A DNA stretch of 64,000 bases from JBGRQA01 sp041725895 (GCA_041725895.1 JBGRQA010000001.1:248001-312000), one strand, 5' to 3'. Counted from the stretch's first letter, positions 33,343-43,836 are shown. Numbers and translations are program-made. The notes: a model not told the origin generated them from the sequence alone.

Positions 33343-33529
33343 ATGTTGAAAATATTCTGTAAAGTAGAGCACTGTAAGGAATTATGCTCTGAGGCATAAC
33401 TCAAGGTAAAGATTAAAAAAAGTGTTATTTTGCTGACTATTTTCACTGATTCTTCTTTTGTTGATCTGTTTTGAATCGCTGCGAAGGTGTTGGACTTTTA
33501 TTCTGTTTGAAAACTTTTTCTGAATAGCT

Positions 33530-36500
33530 ATGATGGGACGAATATTTACTCTTTTTCTTGCAATCTTATCTTTCCTTCCTTTTGGGAGTATGGCCCAGCA
33601 AGTGTTTTTTGAACATCTTGATTTGAAAGATGGACTGTCCCAAATTTCCGTAACTGCCTTGGAGCAAGATCAGTTGGGGATGATGTGGATTGGTACAAGA
33701 GACGGATTGAACCGGTACAATGGTTATGAAATAGATGTGTTTCGTCATGAGCGGAGTGATTCGACGACTTTGCTTGGGAATAACATTAGAGATATTAAAA
33801 TTGATAGAGATTACCAGCTTTGGGTTTTATCACCTGAAGGTATTTCTAGTTTGGATTTGAAAACGGAAAAGATCTCCAATTATCCTAATGAGAATGTTAA
33901 GAGTTTTCATGTGGGGAACGAAAATATCTGGGTGGGGTCATTGCATGGTTTGTTTTACCTGGATAGGGAGAGGAAGAAGTATGTAGCTGCTAAGCAGATT
34001 TTCCCGGAAAGAATTGCCGTAAATGTTGTTTACGAAGACAATCAGGGTAATTTATGGATTGGTACTGAGGATCAGGGGTTGTATCGGTACGATAAGCAAA
34101 ATGGCAAATTGGATTCTCTTCTTAGGGAGAGGGTGAGTTGCATTTACGAAAGCAAAAATGGTAACACCTGGGTTGGAACAGCTGAGGCTGGGGTCTTTTT
34201 GATTAAAGGTGGTAAAGTTCTTCAGCACTATCGCCATTTTGAGAATGACCCCGAATCCTTATGTCATAATGTGATCCGCGACATAACCGAGGATGAGCAA
34301 GGACGAATCTGGATTGGTACCTTTTATGGATTATCTGTTCTGAATGTCCAGGAGCAAAAACTGAATCACTACTTTCAGTCAGATAAACGCCCCTATGGAT
34401 TGAGTCATAATTCTATTTATACCCTTTTCCGTGACCGAAAAGGGAGTATCTGGATTGGGACCTACTTTGGAGGTGTAAATATTTTCAATCCCGAGTTTAA
34501 TGTTTTCAAATATTATGTGGCTGATCCAAGTCTGAACAGATCTATCAATTACCGGGTGGTTGGAACTATGCTTGAAGATGATGACAAGAACCTTTGGATA
34601 GGAACAGAAGGGGGAGGTTTGAATTTTATGGATCGTAAAAAGGGTACCTTCAAGTACATTCAAAGTGGCAACTCCAATCGTGAATTATCCCATAAAAATG
34701 TTAAGTGTTTGTATTTGGATGGTAAACAAACTCTTTATGTGGGAACTCATTTGGGCGGTTTGAATGCACTCGATGTAAGAACTGGAAAGATTAGGAAGTA
34801 TCAGAAATCTTCCGATTTGGAACATTCCATTCCAAGTAATGTCATTTCTGCCATAATTCCTTACGGTGACAATCTTCTGTTAGGGACCAACAACGGAGTA
34901 GTACTTTTCAACCGGGAAAGCCAGATGTTTTCACAATTTTTTGAAAATGCAAAATTGCAGAAAAGAATTGGTAAGAAAATTTTGGCATTGATGATGGACC
35001 AAAATCAACGTCTGTGGATTGGTTCTGAAACCAAAGGATTAACCGTTTTCGATTTAAAAGATGGACAGGTAAAGCATTATCGCCATGATTTTTCTGATGA
35101 GAACAGTTTGGGCAGTAATTGTGTTTACCAGATATATCAGGATCATATGCGTAGGATTTGGGTGGCTACATTTGGTGGAGGTTTGAATCGTTACATGCCC
35201 GAGAAAAAAAAATTTAAGAGTTACACTCGAAAGGAAAATGGATTGCCTAGCGATTTTATTTACGGAATTGCTGAATCGCGCTATGGATTCTTGTGGATTG
35301 CCACCAGTAAGGGAATTTGTAGGTTTGATGTTGAGGAAGAGAAGTTTCTTACCTATGATTATCAGAATGGTTTTCCCTTGAGCGAGATTAACGAAAGGGG
35401 GCTTTCGATAACTTCTGATGGAGAAGTTTTTGTTGGGGGCATTCATGGAATGGTTTCTTTTTGGGAGAAAGAATTACAGAAGCAAGTATCTCCAAATCCG
35501 TTGATTTTCACATCACTGAGAGTGAACAACCGGGAAGTGCATCCAGGAGATGAAACAAGTATTCTAAAGGAAGCCCTGTCTTTTACTCCAGGGATTCATC
35601 TAAATCATAATCATAGTGTGGTTTCCTTTGAGTTTACAACATTCAATTACTTGAAAGCCAATAAAAGTAAATATCTCTACCGACTGGAGGGCTTTGATGA
35701 GGATTGGGTGGATGCGGGTTATCGTAGAACTGCCACCTATACAAATTTGAAACCGGGTAGCTATACTTTCAGAGTTAAGGAGAATAAGCCCAAAGGAGAG
35801 GAGGTCGCCGAAGCGAGCCTGTTGCTCACCATTGATCCTCCGTTTTATAATACATGGTGGGCCTACCTGATTTACATTGGAATAATTGCAGCTGTTCTGT
35901 TTTACATCAACCGAATGTTGATCTCTAAAGCGCTTCTGGAGGATAAACTAAAAAGTGAACAGGTTGAAAAGGAGAGAATTAATGAGTTGAATCAATCCAA
36001 GTTGCGATTCTTTACAAATATTTCTCATGAATTTAGGACTCCACTGACTCTTATTTTTGGGATGCTTGAAAATGTATTGGATGATTTTAAGGCATCGCCT
36101 CGTTTGTACAATAAGTTACTGGTAGCTTACAAGAACTCTTTTCGATTAAAGAAATTGATTGATGAGTTGTTGGAGTTTAGAAAGCAGGAATTGGGTTTTT
36201 TAAAATTAAAAGTTCAGGAACATGATATGGTGGCATTTTCCAGGGAGATTGTTGAATCCTTTGAAGAATATGCCAATGTTCATCAGATAGAAAGTAAGTT
36301 TGTTTGCCAATTATCCAGACTTTCCGTATGGTTTGATGCCCGTCAGATGGAGAAGGTGCTTTTCAATCTGTTATCCAATGCTTTTAAATTTACTTCAGAG
36401 AAGGGGACGGTTTATTTTCTGGTTGATCAGAAAGGTGAGAGTGTGCATCTGAAGGTGATGGATTCAGGTAATGGAATGTCGGCTGATGAAGTGGATAAGA

Positions 36501-37570
36501 TATTCGATCGTTTCTATCAGGTTGATAATATCGCTGAAAGGGAAAATACTCAAATGGGCTCAGGAATTGGGCTGGCGCTATCAAAAGGAATTGTGGATGT
36601 GCATGGCGGAAGCATAAAAGTGCACAGTCAGCCGGGAGAGGGGTCTTGCTTTGAGGTGATTCTACCTTTGGGACGAGAGCATTTTTCGGATGATCAAATA
36701 ACTGGGGAGGAGGAATATCAACTTCAATTGGGTGCCTCTTGCGAATTAATGATAAGTAATCAACCCGAAATTAGAGAGGAAGAAAAGAATGATAAAGGGG
36801 ATGCAGGTGTTGAGGCTACAGTTTTGATTGTCGAAGACAATGAGGATGTTAGAGGCTTGTTGAGCGGTTCCCTTGATGAAGAGTACAAAGTGTTGGAAGC
36901 TGAAAACGGTGAGGAGGGCTTGCGTATGGCTCGGGAAAACCAACCTGATTTGATTATTAGTGATGTTATGATGCCAGTGATGAACGGAAAGGAGATGTGC
37001 TCCCACTTGAAAAATGATTTGCAAACCAGTCATATTCCTTTGATTCTGCTCACTGCCCAAGGCGCCCTGGAGTACAAAGTGGAAGGTCTCGAAATTGGAG
37101 CCGATGATTATATCACCAAACCTTTCAATATGAAATTGTTGCTTGCTCGTAGTCGGAACCTGATTCAATCCAGACAGAAATTGCAAGAGAAATACCGAAC
37201 CGATCCCGGTTTCGAGATCCGAAAGGTAACCTCTAATTCTCTTGATGCAGAGCTATTAGCAAAGGCTAGCGAAATTGTAGAAAATCATTTGGATAATCCG
37301 AAGTTCGATGTGAATACCTTTGCCAAGGAGATGTGTTTGGGCCGAACCAACCTCTATGGCAAATTAAAGGGAGTAACCGGACTTACGCCCAATGAATTTA
37401 TTCTTACAACCCGTTTAAAGAGGGCAGCAATACTTCTTAGTGATGGAACTGGAAGAAGTGTAGCGGAGGTTGCTTATTCTGTTGGTTTTACCACCCCGCG
37501 GTATTTTAGTAAATGCTTCAGTGATCATTTTAAGGTTTCTCCATCCAAATATGCGAGGGGGGAACGCTAA
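33530..37570 (+). CDS. Hybrid two-component system sensor/regulator (HTCS)
   Basis: A 1346-residue single-chain regulator that senses glycan fragments in the periplasm and activates PUL genes. Order: signal peptide; two seven-bladed Reg_prop beta-propellers (about 30-690, many copies of WIGT/LWIGTxxGG); Y_Y_Y domain (about 690-765); membrane helix (YLIYIGIIAAVLFYI); and a HisKA box with His833 in NISHEFRTPL. These are followed by HATPase motifs (NLLSNAFKF, DSGNGM, GSGIGLALSKG), a receiver with Asp1145 in LIISDVMMP, and an AraC double HTH to the end. All key residues are intact. It lies upstream of the SusC/D operon it probably controls. Confidence 0.97.
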   Translation: MMGRIFTLFLAILSFLPFGSMAQQVFFEHLDLKDGLSQISVTALEQDQLGMMWIGTRDGLNRYNGYEIDVFRHERSDSTTLLGNNIRDIKIDRDYQLWVLSPEGISSLDLKTEKISNYPNENVKSFHVGNENIWVGSLHGLFYLDRERKKYVAAKQIFPERIAVNVVYEDNQGNLWIGTEDQGLYRYDKQNGKLDSLLRERVSCIYESKNGNTWVGTAEAGVFLIKGGKVLQHYRHFENDPESLCHNVIRDITEDEQGRIWIGTFYGLSVLNVQEQKLNHYFQSDKRPYGLSHNSIYTLFRDRKGSIWIGTYFGGVNIFNPEFNVFKYYVADPSLNRSINYRVVGTMLEDDDKNLWIGTEGGGLNFMDRKKGTFKYIQSGNSNRELSHKNVKCLYLDGKQTLYVGTHLGGLNALDVRTGKIRKYQKSSDLEHSIPSNVISAIIPYGDNLLLGTNNGVVLFNRESQMFSQFFENAKLQKRIGKKILALMMDQNQRLWIGSETKGLTVFDLKDGQVKHYRHDFSDENSLGSNCVYQIYQDHMRRIWVATFGGGLNRYMPEKKKFKSYTRKENGLPSDFIYGIAESRYGFLWIATSKGICRFDVEEEKFLTYDYQNGFPLSEINERGLSITSDGEVFVGGIHGMVSFWEKELQKQVSPNPLIFTSLRVNNREVHPGDETSILKEALSFTPGIHLNHNHSVVSFEFTTFNYLKANKSKYLYRLEGFDEDWVDAGYRRTATYTNLKPGSYTFRVKENKPKGEEVAEASLLLTIDPPFYNTWWAYLIYIGIIAAVLFYINRMLISKALLEDKLKSEQVEKERINELNQSKLRFFTNISHEFRTPLTLIFGMLENVLDDFKASPRLYNKLLVAYKNSFRLKKLIDELLEFRKQELGFLKLKVQEHDMVAFSREIVESFEEYANVHQIESKFVCQLSRLSVWFDARQMEKVLFNLLSNAFKFTSEKGTVYFLVDQKGESVHLKVMDSGNGMSADEVDKIFDRFYQVDNIAERENTQMGSGIGLALSKGIVDVHGGSIKVHSQPGEGSCFEVILPLGREHFSDDQITGEEEYQLQLGASCELMISNQPEIREEEKNDKGDAGVEATVLIVEDNEDVRGLLSGSLDEEYKVLEAENGEEGLRMARENQPDLIISDVMMPVMNGKEMCSHLKNDLQTSHIPLILLTAQGALEYKVEGLEIGADDYITKPFNMKLLLARSRNLIQSRQKLQEKYRTDPGFEIRKVTSNSLDAELLAKASEIVENHLDNPKFDVNTFAKEMCLGRTNLYGKLKGVTGLTPNEFILTTRLKRAAILLSDGTGRSVAEVAYSVGFTTPRYFSKCFSDHFKVSPSKYARGER

Positions 37571-38114
37571 CTTCTTATGATTTGTAATGCCGTAAATTTT
37601 TTCCGGTATCATTTTGTGTTGGTGTTTTTCTCAATGTAATTCCAATTCTTAACCATTGAAAGTTGAATGCAAATTTCTCCGAATGGGTGTTTTCTCCTGT
37701 TCTGGAGTTCTATTTATTCAGGTGGGGTCGCTTTTTCTTCCCATCTTATCCGTACCCCCTTATTTGTGTAGAAAAGCTACCCTCAATTTAAAGGATACCT
37801 TACCTTTTTTGAAGATAGTTCCTTGCTTAAATTTTATTCAAATAAGGCTAATTTTCAGTGGGGTTGACATAAGAAATTTGATAAAAATGAGACTTTGATA
37901 TTTTTACATCCAAAATCATTCGGGTGTGTACCAAAATTATCCGGATGTATTAGTGTTAGTGCCTTGAATAGTGATGTTTGAATGATAATGGATGTTTTTT
38001 GGATAAACGTGTCGTATGGACAATTTCCAGTCAGAATACATTTATGCAGTCGTTTTCGAAACGGCATCATTTCTGGAAATTTCTAATACTAATATTATCT
38101 AAAAACCTAAATCT
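37571..38114. other. Regulatory region between the HTCS and the SusC/D operon
   Basis: About 540 bases without a gene. A weak hairpin follows the HTCS (ATGCCG near 37587 with CGGTAT near 37604, then a T-rich stretch). A pair of direct repeats at 37918-37950 is a candidate activator site. No clear TAnnTTTG promoter was identified. Confidence 0.5.
37918..37950 (+). promoter_or_regulatory. Candidate HTCS-binding direct repeat
   Basis: ATTCGGGTGTGT (37918-37929) and ATCCGGATGTAT (37939-37950) share 9 of 12 bases with a 21-base period (two helical turns). ACATCC at 37906-37911 also inverts GGATGT at 37943-37948. The position, about 165 bases upstream of the operon's first gene, suits an AraC-type activator. 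Confidence 0.35.
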
Positions 38115-39941
38115 ATGGATCATTCAAACCATTGTAAAAGCAAGTGGCGCTTTAAGACTCAATGGATGGCTTTTGCCTTTGCAGTGCTTTCCGTTTTTAC
38201 GTTCTCTTGTGATGACGACGAGGTGGTGAATAAGGAAGGAATGGCACCTAGCGAACTACGGTATGCTATGGTTGCCGAAGTATACGAAGGCAAAGCAATG
38301 GAGTCTGCCCGGCCGGTTGTTTTTTCTGCAGACAAACCCAATTTTGAAATTGTTGCCGGAGCGGCAGAAGAAAATGGGGTTTATCTAGAAGACCAATTTC
38401 AAATTGTTGACACAACAGGAGTTGTTAAATTGAAGGCCGATAACCAATTAATTGCCGGGAAATACTTTTTGGATGTAAAAGTGAGCAATAAATCGGGAGA
38501 AACTGTGTTTCCCAAGGCTTTTGAACTAACAATTTTGCCTTCTGCAATTGAAGGATTACAATACTCACCTTCGACTCAGGTATTGGTGAGGGGTAATGCT
38601 GATTCCAAAAGCTCAGTTCCTGTATTTAAAGGATCTAAACCTGTTACTTTTGCCTTGACAGAGGAAACTGATTTTGAAATCGATACAAAAACCGGGGTAA
38701 TTTCTTTACCAGCCGATTCCGAAATCGATGCCGGAACCTATAAGTTATCCGTGAAGGCGATTAATGTTGCGGATACTACCGATTTTGAGAATGTGATTAC
38801 CATTCAGGTTGAAACCAAAGCCTACGATTTGGTATATAGTCCACAGCAATATATGGAAGTGCAGCAGAAGCAGGCTAAACAAAGTACTGAGCCAACCATT
38901 AAGGGAACTGCACCAATTACTTATTCGCTGAAGGAGGACTTCGGAGCATTTGTAATTGATGAGAAAACCGGATTGATCTCCTTGCCTGCAGGTCATGCCC
39001 TGGATATCAATACTTACAATCTGACTGTTGTGGTAACCAATGCTCACGGAAGCGTTGAGTTTGCCAATGCTGTTTCTTTCGGGATTGTTGAGATCAAGGC
39101 TATTTTGCCATCGGATTTGCAGTATGCGAATGCTTCTTATGCTGTTAATGAGGGGTTTGCTTTTGCTACAGAGGTTCCTACTGTTTCTGGATCTACCCCA
39201 ATGACTTTTGCCCTGGCAGATAATTATGGTGCCTTTGATATTGATGCGAACACCGGGGTGATTTCTCTTGTAGAGGGAAATGCTTTGGCCATTGGAACTT
39301 ATCCATTGACAGTAAATGCTACTAACCTGAAAGGTACTGCAACTTTTGATAATGTGATTTCAATTTCGGTAAAGGCTGCAGTTGAAGAGCAGGTTTTTGA
39401 AGATGGTTGGGATGGAGTGAGTCCTGCTGCTGGAGAAAAACGTCTAGGCAATATGGTAGAGTACAGTTCTATCGAAATCCCTGTTCAGGCAAGTAATAAC
39501 AAATGGACCCGTGGATGGGGGAACTGGACAGTATTGGACAAAGAAGGAAACAGTGCTCGCGGTGCAGTGATGATTCCTCAAAAAACGGAAAATGATGATT
39601 GGTTGATCGCTCCCTCAGTGGATTTGACCAGTTACGTACGAAGCAAACTATATTTTTCCGGGTATTCCAAGTATGGTATTGATGACAGTACCCTAAAGTT
39701 ATACGTTTCGGAGGATTATAGTGGAAATCCTGAAACTGCTACCTGGGTGGAAGTAGCCTTTGATCAGCTGCCTACAACTTCACCAGCTCAGGATCGTGAA
39801 GTAGATTTGAGTCAGTTTGACGGAAAGAGCGTTACCATTGCTCTTCGTCACGAAAGTCGTTTGGCTGAAGGTCTGACCGTGGATAAGTTCACCAGAACCC
39901 ATTTCATTCTTCATTTTGAGGTGAAGGCGTTTAAAAAGTAA
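38115..39941 (+). CDS. Cadherin-like repeat surface lipoprotein with C-terminal choice-of-anchor J domain
   Basis: A 608-residue lipoprotein with lipobox VFTFSC followed by acidic DDDE, a pattern that favours surface export in Bacteroidota. Four Ig/cadherin-like repeats of about 90 residues follow (about 45-425), each with a core resembling F-x-I-D-x-x-T-G-V-I-S-L then GTYxLxV. The C-terminal module (about 430-608) has DGWDG, WGNWTV, NDDWLIAPSVDL and YSKYG, resembling choice-of-anchor J domains. It is the first gene of the SusC/D operon, 5 bases ahead of a gene encoding only the C-terminal module. A surface glycan-binding role is inferred from position and architecture. Confidence 0.8.
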   Translation: MDHSNHCKSKWRFKTQWMAFAFAVLSVFTFSCDDDEVVNKEGMAPSELRYAMVAEVYEGKAMESARPVVFSADKPNFEIVAGAAEENGVYLEDQFQIVDTTGVVKLKADNQLIAGKYFLDVKVSNKSGETVFPKAFELTILPSAIEGLQYSPSTQVLVRGNADSKSSVPVFKGSKPVTFALTEETDFEIDTKTGVISLPADSEIDAGTYKLSVKAINVADTTDFENVITIQVETKAYDLVYSPQQYMEVQQKQAKQSTEPTIKGTAPITYSLKEDFGAFVIDEKTGLISLPAGHALDINTYNLTVVVTNAHGSVEFANAVSFGIVEIKAILPSDLQYANASYAVNEGFAFATEVPTVSGSTPMTFALADNYGAFDIDANTGVISLVEGNALAIGTYPLTVNATNLKGTATFDNVISISVKAAVEEQVFEDGWDGVSPAAGEKRLGNMVEYSSIEIPVQASNNKWTRGWGNWTVLDKEGNSARGAVMIPQKTENDDWLIAPSVDLTSYVRSKLYFSGYSKYGIDDSTLKLYVSEDYSGNPETATWVEVAFDQLPTTSPAQDREVDLSQFDGKSVTIALRHESRLAEGLTVDKFTRTHFILHFEVKAFKK

Positions 39942-39946
39942 GCTTT

Positions 39947-40621
39947 ATGAAGAATAAATTTCAAAATATAACCAGGGTGGTATCAGCAGCAATGCTGGTA
40001 TCTCTACTGGCCATAGCTCCGCAGCAGATTATGGCCAAAGGAGCTCCGGTAAAAGAGAAGAAGAAGGGAAAAGTGACGGTTTTTGCCGATGGATGGCAGG
40101 AATTGAAGCCAGTGGAAGGGGAGCAACAAATCGGGAACTTCACCTGCATAAGCCTGAAAGGGGAACCTAAGCAAGCAGCCAATAAGAAATGGACCAGCGC
40201 TTGGGGAAACTGGACAGTGAACGGTACCGATGGAGCAGCAAAGCGCGGCGTGATAATGGTTCCCGGTAAGGTAGTTAATGACGACTGGTTGGTGTCCGAA
40301 GAGATTAATCTTGAAGATTGTAAGAAACCCTTGTTGCAAATAGACGGTTATTCAAAATACGGGACAGACAAGGGCAATGATTTGAAAATCCTGATTTCTG
40401 AGGATTACAATGGGGATGTGGAGGCAGCCCATTGGGATGAATTGTGGATGGAGAGCTTCCATAAGGAGAATCAAGCTGTGGAACGTGCAATCAGTCTGAA
40501 AAAATACCAGGGGAGAAAAGTGGTTATCGCTTTTCGTTCCATTCACAGTGGCAAATCCCTTAAAAATCTGACCAGAACAACTTTCCTTTCGAAAGTGGAA
40601 GTGAAGGCGGTGAAGAAATAA
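39947..40621 (+). CDS. Stand-alone secreted choice-of-anchor J-like protein
   Basis: A 224-residue secreted protein with a normal signal peptide (SAAMLVSLLAIAPQQIMAKG) and no lipobox. The whole mature part is a clear paralogue of the C-terminal domain of the preceding lipoprotein. Shared landmarks in order are DGW, GEQQIGN, KKWTSAWGNWTV, RGVIMVPGKVVNDDWL, GYSKYGTD, ISEDYNGD, GRKVVIAFRS and a C-terminal VEVKAVKK. It is 5 bases after that gene and 20 before susC, so it is translated from the same message. A soluble glycan-binding or chaperone-like partner is possible, but no enzyme motif is evident. Confidence 0.75.
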   Translation: MKNKFQNITRVVSAAMLVSLLAIAPQQIMAKGAPVKEKKKGKVTVFADGWQELKPVEGEQQIGNFTCISLKGEPKQAANKKWTSAWGNWTVNGTDGAAKRGVIMVPGKVVNDDWLVSEEINLEDCKKPLLQIDGYSKYGTDKGNDLKILISEDYNGDVEAAHWDELWMESFHKENQAVERAISLKKYQGRKVVIAFRSIHSGKSLKNLTRTTFLSKVEVKAVKK

Positions 40622-40641
40622 TTAGATCTGAACCTAAATCT

Positions 40642-43600
40642 ATGAAAATGAATTTCTCAAAAATAAAATCAAATTGTATAAGCTTCGGGCAATGGCTACT
40701 GCTTTTTGTCCTGATCTTCTCCTCAGCAACAGTGTTTGCTCAGGGACGAAAGATTACCGGTAAGGTGATGGATGAAACGGGTATGACCATGCCTGGTGTG
40801 AGTGTTTTGGAAAAAGGTACCACCAACGGTACTTCTACTGATATCGACGGTCAGTTCCAATTGGCTGTTGGAAAGAATGCGGTACTTGTTGTTTCCTTTA
40901 TTGGGTTCCAAACACAGGAAGTTACAGTTGGCGACAAGAAGCACTTTGATATAGTAATGTCTACAGATGTACAGCAACTGGATCAAGTTGTGGTGGTTGG
41001 TTACGGAAAGAAGAACATCAAGGATGTTACCGGAGCAATTGTTTCCGTTAAATCGGAAGAATTGGCCAAATCGCCGGTAGCCAACTTCGACCAGGCACTG
41101 GCCGGTCGTATGGCTGGGGTACAGGTAATGGCTTCTGATGGTACTCCCGGATCAGGTATGCAAATTGTGATTCGTGGTGGTAACTCAGTTACTGGGGATA
41201 ATTCTCCTTTGTATGTAATAGATGGTATTCCAATGGAAAGCTTTGATCCAGGGACCATCAATACCAGCGATATTGAGAGCTTTGATGTCCTGAAAGATGC
41301 TTCAGCTACTGCCATTTATGGTTCTCGTGGTGCCAATGGGGTTGTTATTATCAACACCAAAGGAGGTAAGGAAGGTCCTTCTCGTGTTACCTACAAGAGT
41401 TCAGTAGGGGTACAATGGATTCCCAACCGTTTGGATGTAATGGATCCCTATAATTTTGTGAAGATGCAGGAAGAAATTGCTTCGGCTCAAGGTGGAAGCT
41501 ATTGGGAAACCTTTAAGGAGCATTGGGTGGATCCTGAATTGTATCGCGATGCGAAAGGAACCAATTGGCAGGATAAGATTTTTAGAGAGGCTATCATGTC
41601 CAATCATAATTTGAGCTTGAGTGGAGGAAACTCCAAAACTCGCCATTATGCTTCTTTGGGCTATATGAACCAGCAAGGAACCATGATTCATACAGGTTAC
41701 GAGAAATACAACGGAAACCTGAAGCTGGATCATAAATTAACTGATAGAATCAAGATTGGTTTCAAGGTGAACTATTCACACATTAAGCAGGAGGGAGAAA
41801 GAGTTTCAGGAAACAATCGTGTGAGTATCCTGAAGGATGCTATTTCTTTCCGTCCTGTATCTCCTGTAAATGATGATGGAATGGAAGGGGGAATCGATCC
41901 GGATGATCGTAACAACCTGCGCTTTAATCCTGTGAAAACTCTTAAGAATACCGATAGAGTGAAGGAATTGGATGTATTCCGTTCCAATCTGTATGCTGAT
42001 GTTAAGCTGGCTAAAGATTTGAACCTTCGTTTGACTGGTGGTTATGTAACCGATCAGCGTCGTGAATCTCTTTTCCAGGGAAAAGACACCTATGAAGGCA
42101 CCTACGGAATCAAGGGGATTAACGGACGATTGACCGACCGTCGCTACTATATCCTTTCCACCTCCAATACTTTGAATTACAAGAAGAAATTGGCCGGTGG
42201 ACATAAGTTTGATGCCCTTTTGGGACAGGAGATGTCTTCTCGTACTTATGACTACTTTGTGTCTGCCAATACTCAAATGCCTATTGGTTCCCTGGGTGTT
42301 AATGGTCTTGAGTTAGGAACAGCACCCCTACTGCCCGTATCCTACAAAGGGAAAAGTACCATGATATCATACTTTTCACGCCTGGATTACTCTTTCCGTG
42401 AAAAATATCTTCTGACTGCTACTTTCCGTGCTGATGGATCTTCTCGTTTTCTGGGGAACAACAAGTGGGGATATTTCCCTTCTGTTTCTTTTGGATGGAG
42501 ATTGATTGAGGAACCATTTATTCAAAATCTGAACCTTTTCTCCAATTTGAAGTTGAGAGCTGGATGGGGGGAAACCGGAAACAACAAGGTTGGTGATTAC
42601 AGTGCTTTCTCACAAATGGGAGTAGGTGAATACAGTGGTTATGAGTTTGGAGGAACCTATGTAAAAGGTGTTGAGCATTCAAATGTAGCAGATAAGAATC
42701 TGAAATGGGAAACTACCATTCAATCCAACCTTGGTTTGGATGCAGCCTTTTTAGACAATCGTTTGAGCCTTACTGTTGATTTGTACAAGAAAAACACCAA
42801 AGATCTTTTGATCCAGGCTGACCTTTCACCAAGTACCGGTTTCAAGAATACCTGGAGAAATATTGGTGAGGTTGAAAACAAAGGGCTTGAATTGGGGCTA
42901 ACTACCCGAAATATTGATAATGACAATTTCAAGTGGACGACCAATTTCAATATTTCGTTTAACCGAAACAAGTGTATTGCATTGAACGATGGACAGAAAG
43001 ACCTACCCTGGAATGCAGATTACTACTTTAAGTATTCGGAATATGAATACATTACTCGGGTAGGACAACCTGTAGGTCAGATTTATGGTTTGGTTGCAGA
43101 TGGTTTGTACCAGGTGGAAGATTTTGAGTATATAAATGGATCGAATTACGTACTCAAAAAAGGAGTTCCTGATAATGGAAACAAGAATGTTATTCCGGGT
43201 GCAGTGAAATTCAAAGACCTGAATGATGACGGAACTATCAACGAAAAGGACCGGACTGTTATTGGTAACCCTCTGCCAAAACATTTTGGAGGTATTACCA
43301 ACAATTTTAGCTACAAGGGATTCGATCTTTCCATTTTCTTCCAGTGGTCTTATGGTAACGATGTACTGAACGCCAATCGTATCGTGTTCGAGAGTCCTGA
43401 GTTGAGGTCGAACTTCAACTACTATTCTTCGGTAGAGGATCGTTACACTCCAACCAATCCTACCAACGAAATTCACATTATCCGCGGGGAGAACAATATC
43501 CTGGGTGGACCAGCTGAGGGAAATCTTGTTTCAAACCGTATTGTTGAGGACGGATCTTTCCTGAGATTGAAAACTCTTAGTCTGGGTTATACATTCAACA

Positions 43601-43797
43601 AAAAGATGTTGAAGAAAACGATGTTCCATAAAGCCAGAGCTTATGTTTCTGCACAGAACTTGTTTACATGGACTAACTACAGTGGGTATGATCCTGAAGT
43701 TTCTGTGGGAAAATTCGGAGCATTGACTCCTGGGTTGGATTATTCAGCTTATCCAATTAGTTCAACAGTAACTTTTGGAATTGAGTTAGGCTTCTAA
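40642..43797 (+). CDS. SusC/RagA-type TonB-dependent oligosaccharide transporter
   Basis: A 1051-residue outer-membrane transporter. After the signal peptide (ending VFAQG) comes a CarboxypepD_reg-like domain (KITGKVMDETGMTMPGVSVLEKGTTNGTSTDIDGQF, about 36-75). Next is the TonB box-adjacent QVVVVGYGKKNIKDVTGAI, the plug signature VLKDASATAIYGSRGANGVVIINTK and the barrel ending in SSTVTFGIELGF. It has no STN domain, so it is not sigma/anti-sigma controlled, which fits HTCS control. It is paired with the SusD gene that follows. The substrate is inferred from the locus to be glycosaminoglycan oligosaccharides. Confidence 0.97.
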   Translation: MKMNFSKIKSNCISFGQWLLLFVLIFSSATVFAQGRKITGKVMDETGMTMPGVSVLEKGTTNGTSTDIDGQFQLAVGKNAVLVVSFIGFQTQEVTVGDKKHFDIVMSTDVQQLDQVVVVGYGKKNIKDVTGAIVSVKSEELAKSPVANFDQALAGRMAGVQVMASDGTPGSGMQIVIRGGNSVTGDNSPLYVIDGIPMESFDPGTINTSDIESFDVLKDASATAIYGSRGANGVVIINTKGGKEGPSRVTYKSSVGVQWIPNRLDVMDPYNFVKMQEEIASAQGGSYWETFKEHWVDPELYRDAKGTNWQDKIFREAIMSNHNLSLSGGNSKTRHYASLGYMNQQGTMIHTGYEKYNGNLKLDHKLTDRIKIGFKVNYSHIKQEGERVSGNNRVSILKDAISFRPVSPVNDDGMEGGIDPDDRNNLRFNPVKTLKNTDRVKELDVFRSNLYADVKLAKDLNLRLTGGYVTDQRRESLFQGKDTYEGTYGIKGINGRLTDRRYYILSTSNTLNYKKKLAGGHKFDALLGQEMSSRTYDYFVSANTQMPIGSLGVNGLELGTAPLLPVSYKGKSTMISYFSRLDYSFREKYLLTATFRADGSSRFLGNNKWGYFPSVSFGWRLIEEPFIQNLNLFSNLKLRAGWGETGNNKVGDYSAFSQMGVGEYSGYEFGGTYVKGVEHSNVADKNLKWETTIQSNLGLDAAFLDNRLSLTVDLYKKNTKDLLIQADLSPSTGFKNTWRNIGEVENKGLELGLTTRNIDNDNFKWTTNFNISFNRNKCIALNDGQKDLPWNADYYFKYSEYEYITRVGQPVGQIYGLVADGLYQVEDFEYINGSNYVLKKGVPDNGNKNVIPGAVKFKDLNDDGTINEKDRTVIGNPLPKHFGGITNNFSYKGFDLSIFFQWSYGNDVLNANRIVFESPELRSNFNYYSSVEDRYTPTNPTNEIHIIRGENNILGGPAEGNLVSNRIVEDGSFLRLKTLSLGYTFNKKMLKKTMFHKARAYVSAQNLFTWTNYSGYDPEVSVGKFGALTPGLDYSAYPISSTVTFGIELGF

Positions 43798-43836
43798 TTG
43801 GAGCAAAAATTGAAGGAATTTAAATCGAAAATGTAG

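Noticed and set aside
41806..42276. 156-codon minus-strand frame inside susC, and similar frames opposite kduD (27856-28464) and eda (31242-31766)
   Set aside because: All are mirror frames of strongly supported genes with no independent signals.
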